A DNA stretch of 64,000 nt from Tretioscincus oriximinensis (GCA_022410635.1 JAJVDF010000297.1:1092472-1156471), one strand, 5' to 3'. Counted from the stretch's first letter, positions 46,978-58,884 are shown. Notes: generated from the letters alone by a model not told the origin. Numbers and translations are program-made.

Positions 46978-48370
46978 TGTCACAGAACTGCAGGAATGAT
47001 ATTTTTGCATGTCAGAAGCAGTTATGTCTGAAAATGGGATGGCTCATGTACCAAAATAATAAGAATATTGTTTTTAAGATTTAACTCATGAAAAATGCTG
47101 GTGGGGAAAAGGGGATTGGCAGTTACATAACAGCAATGTATTTATATATTTATATATTTCATTTTTCCCCCTCATTAAAAATATATCCTGAGGGGGGAAA
47201 AAGAAAAATATATGATATTTAATTGACATTTTCTCCCTGTCAGACTAATGATAATTAATAAATAAGTAAACAAATAAATAATAGCATTTATTTTTTTCCT
47301 GTTTTTGTCATAAACAATTAAAATGGACTCAGGTATTATTTAAAATAAAAANAAATTTACTTCCAGGTATACGGATATCCAAGATGTCTAATTTTGGCTA
47401 GTGTGACCTCCCAAACCATCTGACAGCTGCATGCACCACCAACTTCATTGTGTTGGTTTAGATTGTCTCCTGACTAGCAATTCTCAGAAGCAAGACCATA
47501 CTATNTCTGTCCCATAATGCAAATATTTTGTAAGTAGGTGGATTCCAAACTAAAGCTGTCTAATTCTGAGGGAGTAGCCTGTTTGATTATTATTAACAAA
47601 AAAACGCTTAAAATTCCAAAGTGTAAAAACTTAAACAATTCTATTAGACATAATCGCTATTTTATTAACATTATTCTCCAAGGATTGCCCCCCCTTCTGA
47701 TTATGAGCACTTTGCAATTTTTAGACAGTATGATGGATGTGACTCTTCTATGACAAGAATTTTAACAGCCCTTCTTCAGCACTCAATGCACACCCAATTA
47801 TGCGTCTGAGCTAGTAACCTTGAATTTATGTTGCCATGGTGACAAACTAGTCATGCATTATGGATTATCATTGAAATTCTACACCCCTACCTAGCATAAT
47901 GAGAGTGGGGGGCTTAATCAAATCAGCCATTCTATGTGACACAAAGTGAAGAACCGGTTCTCATTGTTCCATGTCTAGAAAGGAAGCAGGCTCCATCNAG
48001 AGGCAGCTGCAAGACTACGGCCTGATAGATTGCCCTTATATACATTTGTGAATGTATAGACAGATGGTTTTCAATGCCTGGAATTTCTAGCTTAGGAAAC
48101 AGCTGTTCGGATAACCTCTGCCATCTCACCTTGTTGTCATGGAACATCGAACAGAGACGGAGAATGTGGAGGGGATGCGTTCACAATCAAACTGAATTCA
48201 CTCCACATGGCATCTTTATTTTTTTTTAACAGACAAGTGGATTGATAAAATGAAGATGATATTGTGAGGAGGAGAGGGAAATGGCTCCTGAATGCTAGAA
48301 GAGGATATCTAAGTATCTTTCATGGCTGTTGCTTCTGCTTTCATACCATGAGACAGGGAGATGGGAGAAA
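46978..48370. other. Unassigned sequence with an RFX-like word
   Basis: No gene or repeat family is recognised. GTTGCCATGGTGAC at 47830-47843 resembles the X-box bound by RFX factors. The surrounding 47750-47930 is low in simple sequence. N bases at 47352, 47505 and 47998. Confidence 0.4.
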
Positions 48371-48378
48371 GGTTATGG

Positions 48379-48593
48379 TAGGCTGACCAGATGACCCCTT
48401 TTTGGGGGGAGGGGGTAGAAACCCGGTTTTGGGGTGCCTCATGGTTTTTGCTGAGGATTTTTTTTTTCAAAAAAAGATTTTTTTTGAAAAAGTTTTATTT
48501 TTTTATTTTTTATTTCCTCAGGAAAATCCAGGAGGCACTGCAAAACCAGGTTTTCACCTACCCACCCCAAAAAGGGGTCATCTGGTCAGCCTA
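48379..48593. mobile_element. hAT-like foldback MITE (family F), 215 bp, 8-bp target duplication
   Basis: It begins TAGGCTGACCAGATGACCCC and ends with the exact complement GGGGTCATCTGGTCAGCCTA. The arms continue imperfectly inward through GGTGCCTCATGG / CCAGGAGGCAC and CTGAGGA / TCCTCAG. GGTTATGG flanks both sides (48371-48378 and 48594-48601), a perfect 8-bp duplication as made by hAT transposases. The element has no coding capacity, so it was moved in trans. Confidence 0.88.
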
Positions 48594-48783
48594 GGTTATG
48601 GTAAATAATTCCTTTCAATTCATCTGGTCTGCAATTCCCTCACAGAATAAAAGTGAGAGCTGTACAACAGCTGCCTAATTTCAAACAAATTAGACATTTC
48701 TAAAGGCACCTAGCTCTCAGTTATTGCAGTAGCTCCATTTATACTTCATTCTCAGAAACAGATGATACAGACCTTGCTCAAGG

Positions 48784-48985
48784 TAGGCTGACCAGATGAG
48801 CCCTTTTTTGGGATGGGGGGTTTGAAGTTTTTGGTGTGCCTCCCAGTTTTTTCTGAGGAAATTGTTTTTTAAAAAATATTTTTTCCCAAAAAGTTTGTTT
48901 ATTTTTTTTCCTCAGAAAAAACCAGGAGGCACCCCCAAAATGGGTTTTCACCCCCCTCAAAAAAAGGGGTCATCTGATCAGCCTA
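48784..48985. mobile_element. hAT-like foldback MITE (family F), 202 bp, 8-bp target duplication
   Basis: The same family as 48379-48593: ends TAGGCTGACCAGATGAGCCC and GGGGTCATCTGATCAGCCTA, inner arms CTGAGGAAA / CCTCAGAAA. The 8-bp duplication GCTCAAGG is perfect (48776-48783 and 48986-48993). It lies only 182 bp beyond the duplication of its sister copy. Confidence 0.88.
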
Positions 48986-48993
48986 GCTCAAGG

Positions 48994-49734
48994 TCACTGT
49001 GAAAACCAGTTCACTGAGCCACTTTCAAATATTTTTTTTTGCTAATTTAGCTTCTTTCTCCTCCTCCTGCCTTGAAACCATGGTCATGAAGAGTAGATAT
49101 ACTTCCCATGCTGCATGATGAGCAACAAACATAACAAGAGAGATTTGTTACAGGAGAAATATATCTAGCTTTAAGCCTATACATGAGAAATGTCTTAATA
49201 CTGTATTATATTGCAGATGCATTAAACATTCTTCTGTCATTATTTTCAACACAATATATTGATATATTATTCATGTTTTATTATAGTCAGATATCCAACT
49301 ATTTCAGGCNACTACCTAATCAGACTTGTACAAGTCTCACCCTAGCTTGAGATTTCTTAGCCTCAGGAAATGCGTTTTCAGGAACTGTTTGTGTTATTTC
49401 CTCCAGCCTGGTTTGAATGAATGCCTAATCACAGTGTAAAGATTGTCAAATATTTCCAGGATGCTGAGCAAACACAGTTATTCCTAGGATACACCCGGTT
49501 GTAGCATCATTTTTGTTGCTCTTAATGATCCTCCCAAAACTGTGTATCTAAAGAACAACTTACTTTTTAAAATGCTTTTCACCGTAGTCTTTGGTTGATA
49601 TCATCCCTTATGCTGTTTCCACACCGTTTGTTTCATTCTGGCATTTANTTTAAATCCAGAATAACCTATTTGTTTGTACCTCCCCTTGTTGCCTATCATC
49701 ACTGTGAGGTTGCAGTATTCCAGGTACATTTCCT
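48994..49734. other. Unassigned sequence
   Basis: No gene or repeat family is recognised. N bases occur at 49310 and 49648. Confidence 0.45.
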
Positions 49735-49870
49735 TATATTCTTGCCACATGACATGTCTTACTATAATTCCTAGAATTCCCTGCTTGCCGAGAGCCAAAG
49801 AACTTTTACATCTACCCTCAAAGTTTCACAAAATTTACCATTTTTCTACTATGGAAAGCCCCAGACAAAG
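49735..49870 (+). repeat. Dispersed repeat family C, copy 3
   Basis: CTATAATTCCTAGAATTCCC, GAGAGCCAAAGAAC and CTTTTACAT match 4545-4690 in order and orientation. Confidence 0.45.
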
Positions 49871-50802
49871 GCATTTTAGTGGATTTATACAGTAGCCNGA
49901 AATTAAGTCAGAAAAAAGGAGCTATGAGAAAAATTGGGCCAATGGAACTCGACGTATCTACCATAGTAGTAAAAATTCTTCATAGGGATGCAACTTAATC
50001 TCCCTTTTTAGGCACTGTTGCCTATTTAAAAACAACCACCACCAAGATCACCACCCAACACCACCCAACAACAACAACCACCCACCCACCAACAAACAAC
50101 AAACAACAGCTGAATTTATAGTAACATATTGGTTTTGAATTTGTCCTAGGGCCGTAAAATATAGGGCAGGATAGAAATGTATTATTGTAAAGGTATGTAA
50201 ATAAATTTTATTACAGTCATTGCTTTAGTTTCCTGGGATGACAAAGATCCTTTCTTCTAGAGATGTGTATTTTTCCAAATAAGGATCCAGAGTCTTTCCA
50301 CCACCTTGTCTCTTTTTGGTACATTCTGTCAACCCAGGACAGATCATTGACATGTATTTTGGCCTATAGAGATATGGCTACATGGCTGGGGACATGTACT
50401 TTGGCCTATATTGCTAAGCCTACATGATCATAGGCTTAAATACAAAGGAGAACCCTGAAAACATGTTGGAAAGTATGCCAGAAGTAGTGTGCCAAGACCA
50501 TGAATGGAAGTTCTCATCCTTCATAGCCTCCAATGCAAACTGCCCTAGTTTTATGAACTTGCTGTTGTGGCTAGTACACCCTGTCTAACATGCAGATGAC
50601 CTTTAACCCATGCTAACTAACAACCCTAGCCTATATGGTGTGTAGCTCACACCAAACAAAAATAGCAAAAAAAANCCCATCAGTTTCCATTTCCTTCTGT
50701 CCTGGGATTACCATACCTATGAAATTGGGAGGGAAAACCACAGACTTAAGGATCCCCCCAGCTATTCTGGAAAATCCAGAAACCTTTCAGGTTTTTAAAG
50801 AA
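49871..50802. other. Unassigned sequence with ACC/AAC run and an L2/SINE-like tail
   Basis: An AAC/ACC-rich run (50029-50108) is followed by TATAGGGCAGGATAGAAATG near 50160, which resembles the L2/SINE B tail. Nothing else is recognised. Confidence 0.4.
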
Positions 50803-51040
50803 GAAGGAGGAAGATTGGATTTTATACTCTTCTTTTCTTACCCATAGGGACTCAAAGAGGCTTACAAGCTATTTTTTGCCAGAAAGCTAACATTCTATCC
50901 CCCTCCCCTTCATGCTGTGATAGCATCTTAATCTACTTGGAAATACTTGCTTTTGAACAGCTAGGTTGGCTGAAGCTAAGGCACGTAGAGGGCGTTCACT
51001 CTCTGTTGAAAGACTACTGTTCTTAACCTCTGTACCACTA
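50803..51040 (-). mobile_element. tRNA-headed SINE family A, copy 4
   Basis: In antisense the order is tail (AAGAAGAAGGAGGAAG on the plus strand), GGGACTCAAAGAGGCTTACA, a body with GAACAGCTAGGTTGGCTGAA and CACGTAGAGGGCG, and a decayed head near 51000-51045 (AACCTCTGTACCACTAGAAC). Confidence 0.65.
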
Positions 51041-51334
51041 GAACTCTGAGACTTTTAGGCCTTTTGAGATTGACACTCTCCCTTTCTCCCCTATCACACT
51101 CTCTTCCCTTCCCCTGCTTTCTTTGCATTCCTTCCTTTCCCATTTACTTTTATATGGTCTGAGAGTAAACAGGTGCAGACTGCACCCACTGTGCTATGCT
51201 TTGAGGGCCTTTTCTGGCATTTCTTTAATGTGATGTGGTCCTCTTGCAGCATTGGTGCACATGGCCACAACATCACAGGTATGTGTCACTGCTGGAAAAG
51301 GCTCACATCTGACAGGAAGACCAGAGAAAAGCTT
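51041..51334. other. Unassigned sequence
   Basis: No gene or repeat family is recognised between the two antisense SINEs. Confidence 0.4.
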
Positions 51335-51745
51335 GAAGAAGAAGAAGAAAAAGAAAAAAAAAAGAAGGAGGAGGAGGAGGAGAAGAAGAACAACAACAAC
51401 AACAACAACCAACCAACCAACAACAACAACAAACAACAACAAACAACAAACAACAACGATGTGACCCAGATAGGCTTATAAGGTTAATTTTCACCTAAAG
51501 TCTTACGTCTATCTTCTCCACCAGGTCAATGGTGGTACTNATTTATCTAATAGATATATACATTGCAATGTACATTGCAAATCTACTATCTTTCAAATAG
51601 CTGAGTTGGCTAGAGGCGAAGGCCAGTAAAAGGATGTCTATCCAATGCAGGGCCCCGGAACCAGATCTCTTAAGTGAAGGACTGGCTCCTTAGAGACAGC
51701 AATATTTGTGCCATAAGTGCAGACTCCAGCTTGTTTACGGTCTTC
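51335..51745 (-). mobile_element. tRNA-headed SINE family A, copy 5, with long microsatellite tail
   Basis: The tail (GAA, GGA, ACA and AACC units, 51335-51458) is followed in antisense by GTGACCCAGATAGGCTTATA, AAGGTTAATTTTCACC, CAAATAGCTGAGTTGGCTAG, GGCGAAGGCCAGTAAAAGG and a head near 51670-51710 (GAAGGACTGGCTCCTTAGAG). AATTTTCACC also occurs in copy 1 (GGTGAAAATT). An N is present at 51540. Confidence 0.65.
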
Positions 51746-53460
51746 TTCATCATCCTGACTGGCTATTCAAATGTAAATTGGGACCTGGAAAGGTAGAGGA
51801 GAGAGGGGCGGGAGTGGAATGACTTGGGGAGGATGGAAGGGAGGGAAAGACAGATGGGGGGAAGGTCAGAGGATGATACGGGCAAGAGGCAAGGCTTGGA
51901 TGTGTGGGGGGCATGGCATGGTCACAGTATGGCATGAGTTGTCAGGATAAGGTTTGGGGTGTGCATGGGTGGGATATGTGATAACCTTATTCTGTCCATA
52001 CTTACATTTGGGAATTTGAGTTGCATTTGTACTTCTCATGGGGAATTCACCTAAATAGTTCTATGCATGCGTCTGATTGCAGCCAAATATAATTAGGGGG
52101 CCTTGGAATAGATCTGATTTGGAATACCATGCAAATGTGTACTCCATAATATANTATGGAATAAGGCAAAGTGCAAACAGAGCAATAAGAAAACTAGTGA
52201 GCTTGTTTTCTATTTTTTTCTGTGTATTTTGCTGGAATTATTTGTGTTTGTTTGCAGATCTGTTAAGCCAAATAACCTCAAAAAACAATATTAGGATTTG
52301 CATTTAGAGGTTATTTTCAAAGCCATTAAACTAGGGGAAAGTTTTTTTTCCCCTTGACTCAGAAAAACCATCTGTTAGAAAAATGGATAGGTTAATTTAA
52401 ACCAGAACTGTACCTCCTATGTGATATATAAATTGATTTGGTTCAGAATGAGTCAAATTTTCCCAGGGCTATATATATATATATATATATGAAATCAGTC
52501 CTGCATGCAATAAATTCATCTTCCCTGAAAGCCTACCATATCTGAGAGGAGAAAGGTAAGGGATTTTAAAGAGATTCAATAAGAATATTTTTCTCTGATT
52601 CATATAATGAAATAGTAAATCCCCATTTTTCCAGCATTAAAATCATTAAAATGTAGAAGTTAATTACCCAATGACCTCTAATCTAAATTAAGACTTCAGG
52701 TGTATGCAGTATCTTATATGGAACTTTTTTCAAAGGGGTTTCATCAAAGATCCTCCAGGCACATGCAGATAATAACCACATAGTTTCAAGGATTGTGGCT
52801 GTTGATGCTATCAGACAACGAGATACATTCACCCATGAATGACAGCCAAATTGTTACCATTCAAATGAAAGAAATTAAATGTCTTAAAAGCTTAAATGGA
52901 TTTTCAGAAAAATTACAGAGATTTTTTTTTGGAATCTACATTTTAATGGTCCCACATCAGGCAGATTTTAAACAAAAATAGTAGGGTGAGTATGAAATAT
53001 ATGCCTCTTCAAAAAACCAATAACAATATTCATGGGCTAGAATGGAAATAAGTATAGTAGAGAAATAAATGATTTTTCCAAGGAAGCTGTCTGAAGATTT
53101 CCTTCAATCTACAGAAAACAAACTTGCTCCCTTTCTTTGGATATTGCAAATCCACTCACAGTATTAGTGTCGCTACAACGACCAGGTGGCTGGTTTCATC
53201 TTGGCCCAAAGTAGATTTAAATCTTCTTGTTAAAGTGTCTGAAGATACAAAGGACCATAGCTATAATCCTTTGTACCAGGCAGTCCTCATCCAGATTCTG
53301 ACTTCTGCTCAGCTAATCTTTTAGCTGGCAGGTTGAGTGGATACATTTTTTTACTTGAAGCACTCTACAAACACTAATTAGAATATTCATATCAATTAAA
53401 TGTGATGATTCATGAGCATCCATACAAAGATTATTAAAAGTAACTGTAGTTCTTAACCAT
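51746..53460. other. Unassigned sequence
   Basis: A G-rich patch (51780-51920), a TA run at 52472-52490 and otherwise AT-rich DNA. No gene or repeat family is recognised. Confidence 0.45.
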
Positions 53461-53612
53461 CTATCTATCTATCTATCTATCCATCCATCCATCCATCCAT
53501 CCATCCATCCATCCATCCATCCATCCATCCATCCATCCATCCATCCATCCATCCATCCATCTATCTATCTATCCTTCTTCTCCTTCTCCTTCTCCTCCTC
53601 ATTCTCCTTCTC
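53461..53612. repeat. CTAT/CCAT microsatellite followed by TTCTCC units
   Basis: CTAT units, about 20 CCAT units, more CTAT units and then CTTCTC/CTCCTC units run without a break. Confidence 0.95.
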
Positions 53613-53639
53613 ATATACTGAGGAAAAGACAAATATAGT

Positions 53640-54440
53640 GGGACTGCTGGTGATGCAGTCCCAGGCACTCCTGTGGGAGAGAATTTCAGGCCCTCGGTCT
53701 TGGAATACGAAGCTCTCGGAGTCCCTATGGAGAAGATGAGGGTTGTGTGCGTTCAGGGCCTGATGGGTTTTGTTCCTTATATAGTAGCTGGTAAAAGCTA
53801 TAGTTGTGTCCCTTGAAGGTTTCCCTGGAGGCTGCTCTGTGGGCCCTAGCAAGATCCACATGAGTATGCGGCACACTGGGAATAACTTTATGCCACCAGT
53901 CCAAAATATAATTGGTAACTAATTTTCTTTCAGCCCCTTCAGTGACACCCCTCAGATTCAGATTGGCCCTTCTCAAGTGGCATTGGAGATCAACAACCTC
54001 ATCTTTAAGCCACTGGACCTCCCTTGCCAAGGGGGCTCACCTCATGTCCTGCCCCAACCGCCATATCAAAGTCAGTGGAGGCAGTCTCTTTAATGTCCTT
54101 AGGGGAGTCAGCAAGCTCTCCCATTTTAGTGTTTAGTTGTTGAAGAATCTCTCCATATTCCTCCCTCAGGATCGTCCACTGCTGTTCTGTCGGGAGGAGG
54201 GATCCCCTACTGCTCACAGGAGACCATAAATTAGAGTGAAAAGGCTCCTGAGCTCTGGCAATCTGATCTCCCATTTGGAAGCCCTCTGCTTGCCTGGGTG
54301 ATTTTGTCATTTCTTCTTGTCGCCCCACCATTTTGCTATTCTGGGGTGCCCCTTTTTTACCTTGCCCCCTGTGGTGATGGATTAGCTCACAAAGTGCAGG
54401 TGAGAGCACAGAAGAGGCTGAGAGAGCCGCAGGACTCACT
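53640..54440 (-). pseudogene. L1/Tx1-type LINE ORF1 relic, antisense
   Basis: Three overlapping frames on the minus strand carry it. The first (54005-54439) gives a low-complexity N-terminal part and EEYGEILQQLNTKMGELA, a coiled-coil-like run. The second (53725-54030) gives VQWLKDEVVDLQCHLRRANL, then NLRGVTEGAE and VDLARAHRAAS, matching the ENRSRRNN.RI.G.PEG ... IERAHR layout of L1-type ORF1, where the RNA-binding RRM domain starts. The third (53565-53876) continues with [17 protein letters not shown], like the C-terminal domain. At least two frameshifts separate them. No ORF2 is found next to it. Confidence 0.72.
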
Positions 54441-56345
54441 TGTTTTTTTTTNAAAAAATAAAATTGTCACTTTTTACTGCCTCACTGGGAGAGCAGCACT
54501 GAAATGCGTCCAGGTTTGTCATCCGTGCATGCACACCTTATGCCTCTCACTTCACTGAAGCTGGATTAAAATGTGACCCATTGGTGACTCATCTTCATTC
54601 CACTTTTAAGATTAAGAAAAGCCATCAGGAAAATGGCTACTCTTACTCTGAATGTGGAATGAAGGTGGATTAAACTAGACACATGGTAACAATTAAGTTT
54701 TAATTCAACTTCACTACACTAGAGACCATTGCATTTTATGTAGCTGCAACAGGATTATCAACTAGTAGATGAATCAAACTGTCACTTGGGTGAAAAAAGA
54801 TATGTGAAATGTTTGCAGATTTCCACAGAAGGATATCAATGCTTATCTGTGACTAAGGGTTACCCTGTAACAAAAATTAAGTAGAAATATTCCCCTGATA
54901 CTTCACAAAAATTTAGCAGTATTGCTTTTAATAAAGGTTATTGCTTAGCTGGGTATAAGAATGGAGATAGTTCATTGCTCTGAGGATCTTTAGCAATCAT
55001 ATTTTCTAATGTGTACAATCACTTAAAATATATTTTCCTGTAATACTAGTTAATATCTTCATTTATTTTTACAAATTACAGAATGTGTTCATTCCTTGTT
55101 CTGGACATACACAATAGTTCAGTGATGTAGCAATATGTGTTTAAGGCACTTTATCAATGTTTATATTGGCACACATGGTTCCTTTTCATCCCTATGCTAT
55201 GCCTCTTCTTCCAGTAGAGGATGCCTAGTTAATGTGACAATAACAACAAAAAGATACACCAGGCTTTTTCTGTTGGGCAGAATCTTCTTCATTTCTTCTA
55301 AATTTAAAGATGGATGGCAAAAAAGAAAAGGAGAAACTTATTCAAATCATATATTGTATTTTTCTGTTAGTTTGAATTTAGAAAGTTAATTTTAATAAAG
55401 AAGAAAAGACAATAACTTGAGCACATGTTTTGCATACTTAGGATACGAGCTATGACCTCAATATTTTCAATATCTTCACTTAGAATTGCAAATGACAGCT
55501 GCCAAAATACACAGGCAACCATTATGAGTTCATGTAAGATGGCCCAATGTGAAACCTGTCACAGTGATTGGCCTTCTAATCAATCCCTATGATGCTGGGG
55601 CTGTAACTCCACCCTCTGCCCAATCAAGCCAACTCCACACCCACACCCTTGTGCCCTGAGCACCAACACATTGTCACCCACTCTGGACTGTCCGCAACTG
55701 ACTTTGATGCCACCCAGCAGGAGCATCCACAAACATAACCTAGGCTTTTGGTGGGCTTTTCTGACTAGTAGTTATATAAAAAGATATTTCAGTAGGTACA
55801 GCTACTATGGGAGATACACATGTTGAAATTACTAATTTGTACTGCTATTAAACTCTTTCACACAAAGGTACAAGACAGTTAATATGTTGCTGCTGAATTA
55901 TTATTCCCATGAGTGTCAGTCACTTTGCCAAGTGCTAAAGAATGATGAGAACTTTGGTAGCACCAAAGACTAGGACTAGAGAACGGCAGGGAGGGAGAAA
56001 GCCTCCAGTAGGAAGCACCCATATCTTATCCCCCAATTGTGATTTGGACACTAAAGAGAAGGAAGTGAGATTTCCAAATGGAACCTCATACCTTCCCAGC
56101 CATCTTGTGATCCTTCCAACACCTGGAGACCATAATTGGTCAATCTTCAGAGAAAAATATTTTATAACTTAGAGGAGGCATTTCAGAAAAGAACCAAATT
56201 GTGCAATGACTTAGAAGGTTTGGCAGTGTCCAGAACAGTTTCTTCTATGTATAAAAACATTAACCTTTGCTAAATAACACTGGTTGTGATGCTCTGTTTT
56301 ACTACATAGCCAGTTATTTTTTTCCAGTCTGTTTCCATTCAGGTT
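54441..56345. other. Unassigned sequence
   Basis: No gene or repeat family is recognised. The part next to the L1-type relic (54441-54570) may be its 5' untranslated region. One N at 54452. Confidence 0.4.
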
Positions 56346-57080
56346 CATTAATCTGTTTGTAAGTCAAATTTGCAAGTGGATTATTATGACCCTTTCTGGA
56401 TACAGCCTGAGAGCAGGGCTTTTTTTGTGACGGAACGCGCCGGAACGCAGTTCCGACACCTTTTATTTAGGTGGGGGCGTGGTGCGGTGGGGGGGCGGAG
56501 TTAGTGGGGGGCGGGGGTGGAGTTAGCGGGGGTGGCCGCCTCCGCTCCCCCACCCCCCCGCCGCTCCCCCGCCTAAATAAAAGGTGCCGGTACTGCTGCG
56601 TTAGCCGCCGGCGNGGGGGGCGTGGTGTTATCGGAGGTGGCGATGTTATTGGCAGCGGCGGCCACCACCGCAGGGCACCCCCCCCCCCCGCTCCATGTCG
56701 CCGCCGGTGTTAGTACCGGCACCTTTTGTTCTGGAAAAAAAGCACTGCCTGAGAGTATTCCTGTGTGAACTGCATGTTAGATGTTACTAAATGACTGGCA
56801 CTCCCTCAGAAATCTCCAAGAGTGTTGGGTGTGAAACAAAGGGATCTGATATTGACAGCAAACTACCCAATAGGATGGATTACTGTGCTTCCTCTTGTCA
56901 TCCAACCAATCAAAAGACTGTTGAGAGAAATGTGCCCCATGCACAGAAAATCTTGCTTTGTTTTGAGCTGATAAAGCAACATAACNTAGAATATATTCCC
57001 AAGGCATGACCATAAAGGGAATTAAAACTGGTACACCAAGGATTCAGAGTACTGGGAAATCCCAGAATAAACAAGTGCAA
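56346..57080 (+). repeat. Dispersed repeat family D, copy 2, split by a hAT MITE
   Basis: Left part: TAAGTCAAATTTGCAAG near 56360. Right part: ATTGACAGCAAACTACCCAA (56851), GCACAGAAAATC, TAGAATATATTCCC, AAAGGGAATTAAAACTGG and GAATAAACAAGTGC. These match 44960-45300. The GC-rich MITE at 56414-56747 sits inside it and is therefore younger. Confidence 0.5.
56414..56747. mobile_element. GC-rich hAT-type MITE, 334 bp, 8-bp target duplication
   Basis: The ends CAGGGCTTTTTTT and (complement of the right end) CAGTGCTTTTTTTCC are imperfect terminal inverted repeats. CCTGAGAG flanks both sides (56406-56413 and 56748-56755), a perfect 8-bp duplication. Inside, ACACCTTTTATTTAGGTGGG pairs with CCGCCTAAATAAAAGGTG, and a third related piece, CCGGCACCTTTTGTTC, lies near the right end. 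The G- and C-runs between them make this by far the most GC- and CpG-rich stretch of the window. An N is present at 56614. Confidence 0.88.
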
Positions 57081-58274
57081 ATGTCACATACTGTAGATGC
57101 AGCTTGAGAGAAACTAAGGTCTCCAAAACTGTTGGAGGAATTTTTACACTACAGGTGTCAAGCCATTAGATTTTTAGCTGAGTTTGTCGTGAATAGATAT
57201 GCTCAAGTCCAGCCCAATTGTTGTCCCATTGCTTTACCAGCTTAATTTTGCTCTATGCTTTTGGCTGNATGCCAAAAATTCAAACTCATTTACCTAAACC
57301 TCAGCAGGTTCAGTAGAAGAGACATGCAGAATGTTGTTCCATTACTGGCATTTACTGGAATAAAGGTCAAGATGCCTCAAGAAAAATACAGTTGGGGTGA
57401 CTCCATATCACCCATGTAGTTCCCACGGCAACAATACAAATAGCTTCCCGTGAAGATGCTACAGACTGAAGCCACAAATTTCTACAGCCCATGTTGTAAA
57501 ACTGAGCTGCAGACACACTTGCTATGGAAGGAAAAAGAGTAAAGCCTCCTTATGAAGAATGAATTTACGAGTTGCTACTTTAGATCGTAAATTAAAATAA
57601 AACAATATGTTATTTCACAAATGACATATTTTCTGATTATTGCAGAAACACAATGGTTTCATTTTACTTTATTTTAAACTAAATTCTCTCTTTTAAACCT
57701 TCTTCCTTCCTAAGAATCAGCTTCACACACACACACTCATTAAACTCATTCTTCAGGATTAAAGGCGGCTTAAAAGTAAATGTGTGACCAGGACCTAAAG
57801 CTATTTTTCATGCTACAATATATCTATTTCTATATACAGAGAGAGAGTGAAAGAAAGGAACTGTCAAAATTACTTTTTGAGATCTAATCAAAAATTAGTT
57901 CTGATAATGAACTACTACGATATGTATTGTTAAGTTTGCAGTTTGTATAAACCATGCAAAAATATCCTTCTAAATGTCAGTGAATACAGAAGGATAATTG
58001 TTTCACATGAATAGGGAAGAAAATACTATGATAAAATGAATGAACGTCACTTATCCAGGTCCTTCTTTCCCTATATGTAACACAATATAATAAAAGCTCC
58101 CATTCTTTATGCATTAACCATGCCTAAAACAACTAGAGAAAGCTTAGGGTCTTTCCTACTTCTACAAATACGTGGACACCCTTCATATCTCACTTAAGAA
58201 ATGCAGAGTCTCTATCACCTCTATGTTCTGTCCTTCCAGGGAAGGTATGGTTTCTTTTTAAATGTTTTACTAAT
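57081..58274. other. Unassigned sequence
   Basis: A CA run lies at 57724-57737. Nothing else is recognised. One N at 57268. Confidence 0.45.
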
Positions 58275-58460
58275 GTGTATTTTTTTTAATCTGCCCCTAG
58301 GACCTATTGTGAAGGATGGGATATAAATTCTTTAATAAATCAATACAATGGATATAAACTAAGAAGCAGCTAGCTAGTTAGCTAGTTAGCTAGTCAGTCA
58401 GTAGTTAGTTTCATTTCAGTCCCATTCTATACCTGAAGGGCTCAAGGCAGTTAATAATAA
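58275..58460. repeat. Two L2/SINE-like tails, opposite orientation
   Basis: GGATGGGATATAAATTCTTT with an AATAAAT end (58313-58335) resembles a sense tail. CCCATTCTATACCTGAAGGG with CTCAAGGC (58421-58449) resembles an antisense tail. Between them is a TAGT/TAGC run (58366-58405). The elements are too short to classify. Confidence 0.4.
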
Positions 58461-58580
58461 CAATAAAAGCAATGTACAAAATTCACATGTTAAAAACAAG
58501 TGTCTGAATGTTGTAGGGAAAACCTATGCTTTAAAGCAGGAAAAGACATATGTTTAAATTCTGTGCATGTGCCAGCTACA

Positions 58581-58775
58581 TCAGAACATAAGAAATGCCC
58601 CACTGAACCAGATCTATTTCTCATCTAGTTCAGCAGTCTGGTCTGAAGTCATTGCACAGGGAAGCCCACCAGCAGGGCACAAGCAGACAGCATGCTTTGC
58701 CTGTGGTTTCCAAACAGCTGGTCTTTGAAGGAAAACTACCTCCTGCAGTCATTGGGGCTAACAATCGTTGGTGTT
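58581..58775 (-). mobile_element. CR1-like LINE 3' end (family CR1-a), copy 5
   Basis: The antisense tail remnant AGAACATAAGAAATGCCC is followed by CTCATCTAGTTCAGCAGTCT, the counterpart of CATCTAGTCCAGCATTCT in the copy at 19690. The rest is diverged. Confidence 0.6.
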
Positions 58776-58884
58776 ACTAAAATCTAAGCACTTTGATTCT
58801 AGCAGCCAGTAGGGCTGAACAGTATGATTCTTCATACTCTGTCTTAGAAGAAGGATTTCTTTTGTGTCCAGAAAGATTTTTGTA

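Noticed and set aside
51173..51494. Open frames rich in Lys, Glu, Asn or Val
   Set aside because: They follow the GAA/ACA tail of an antisense SINE.
53461..53575. CRISPR-like array
   Set aside because: The units are four bases long with no spacers; it is a microsatellite.
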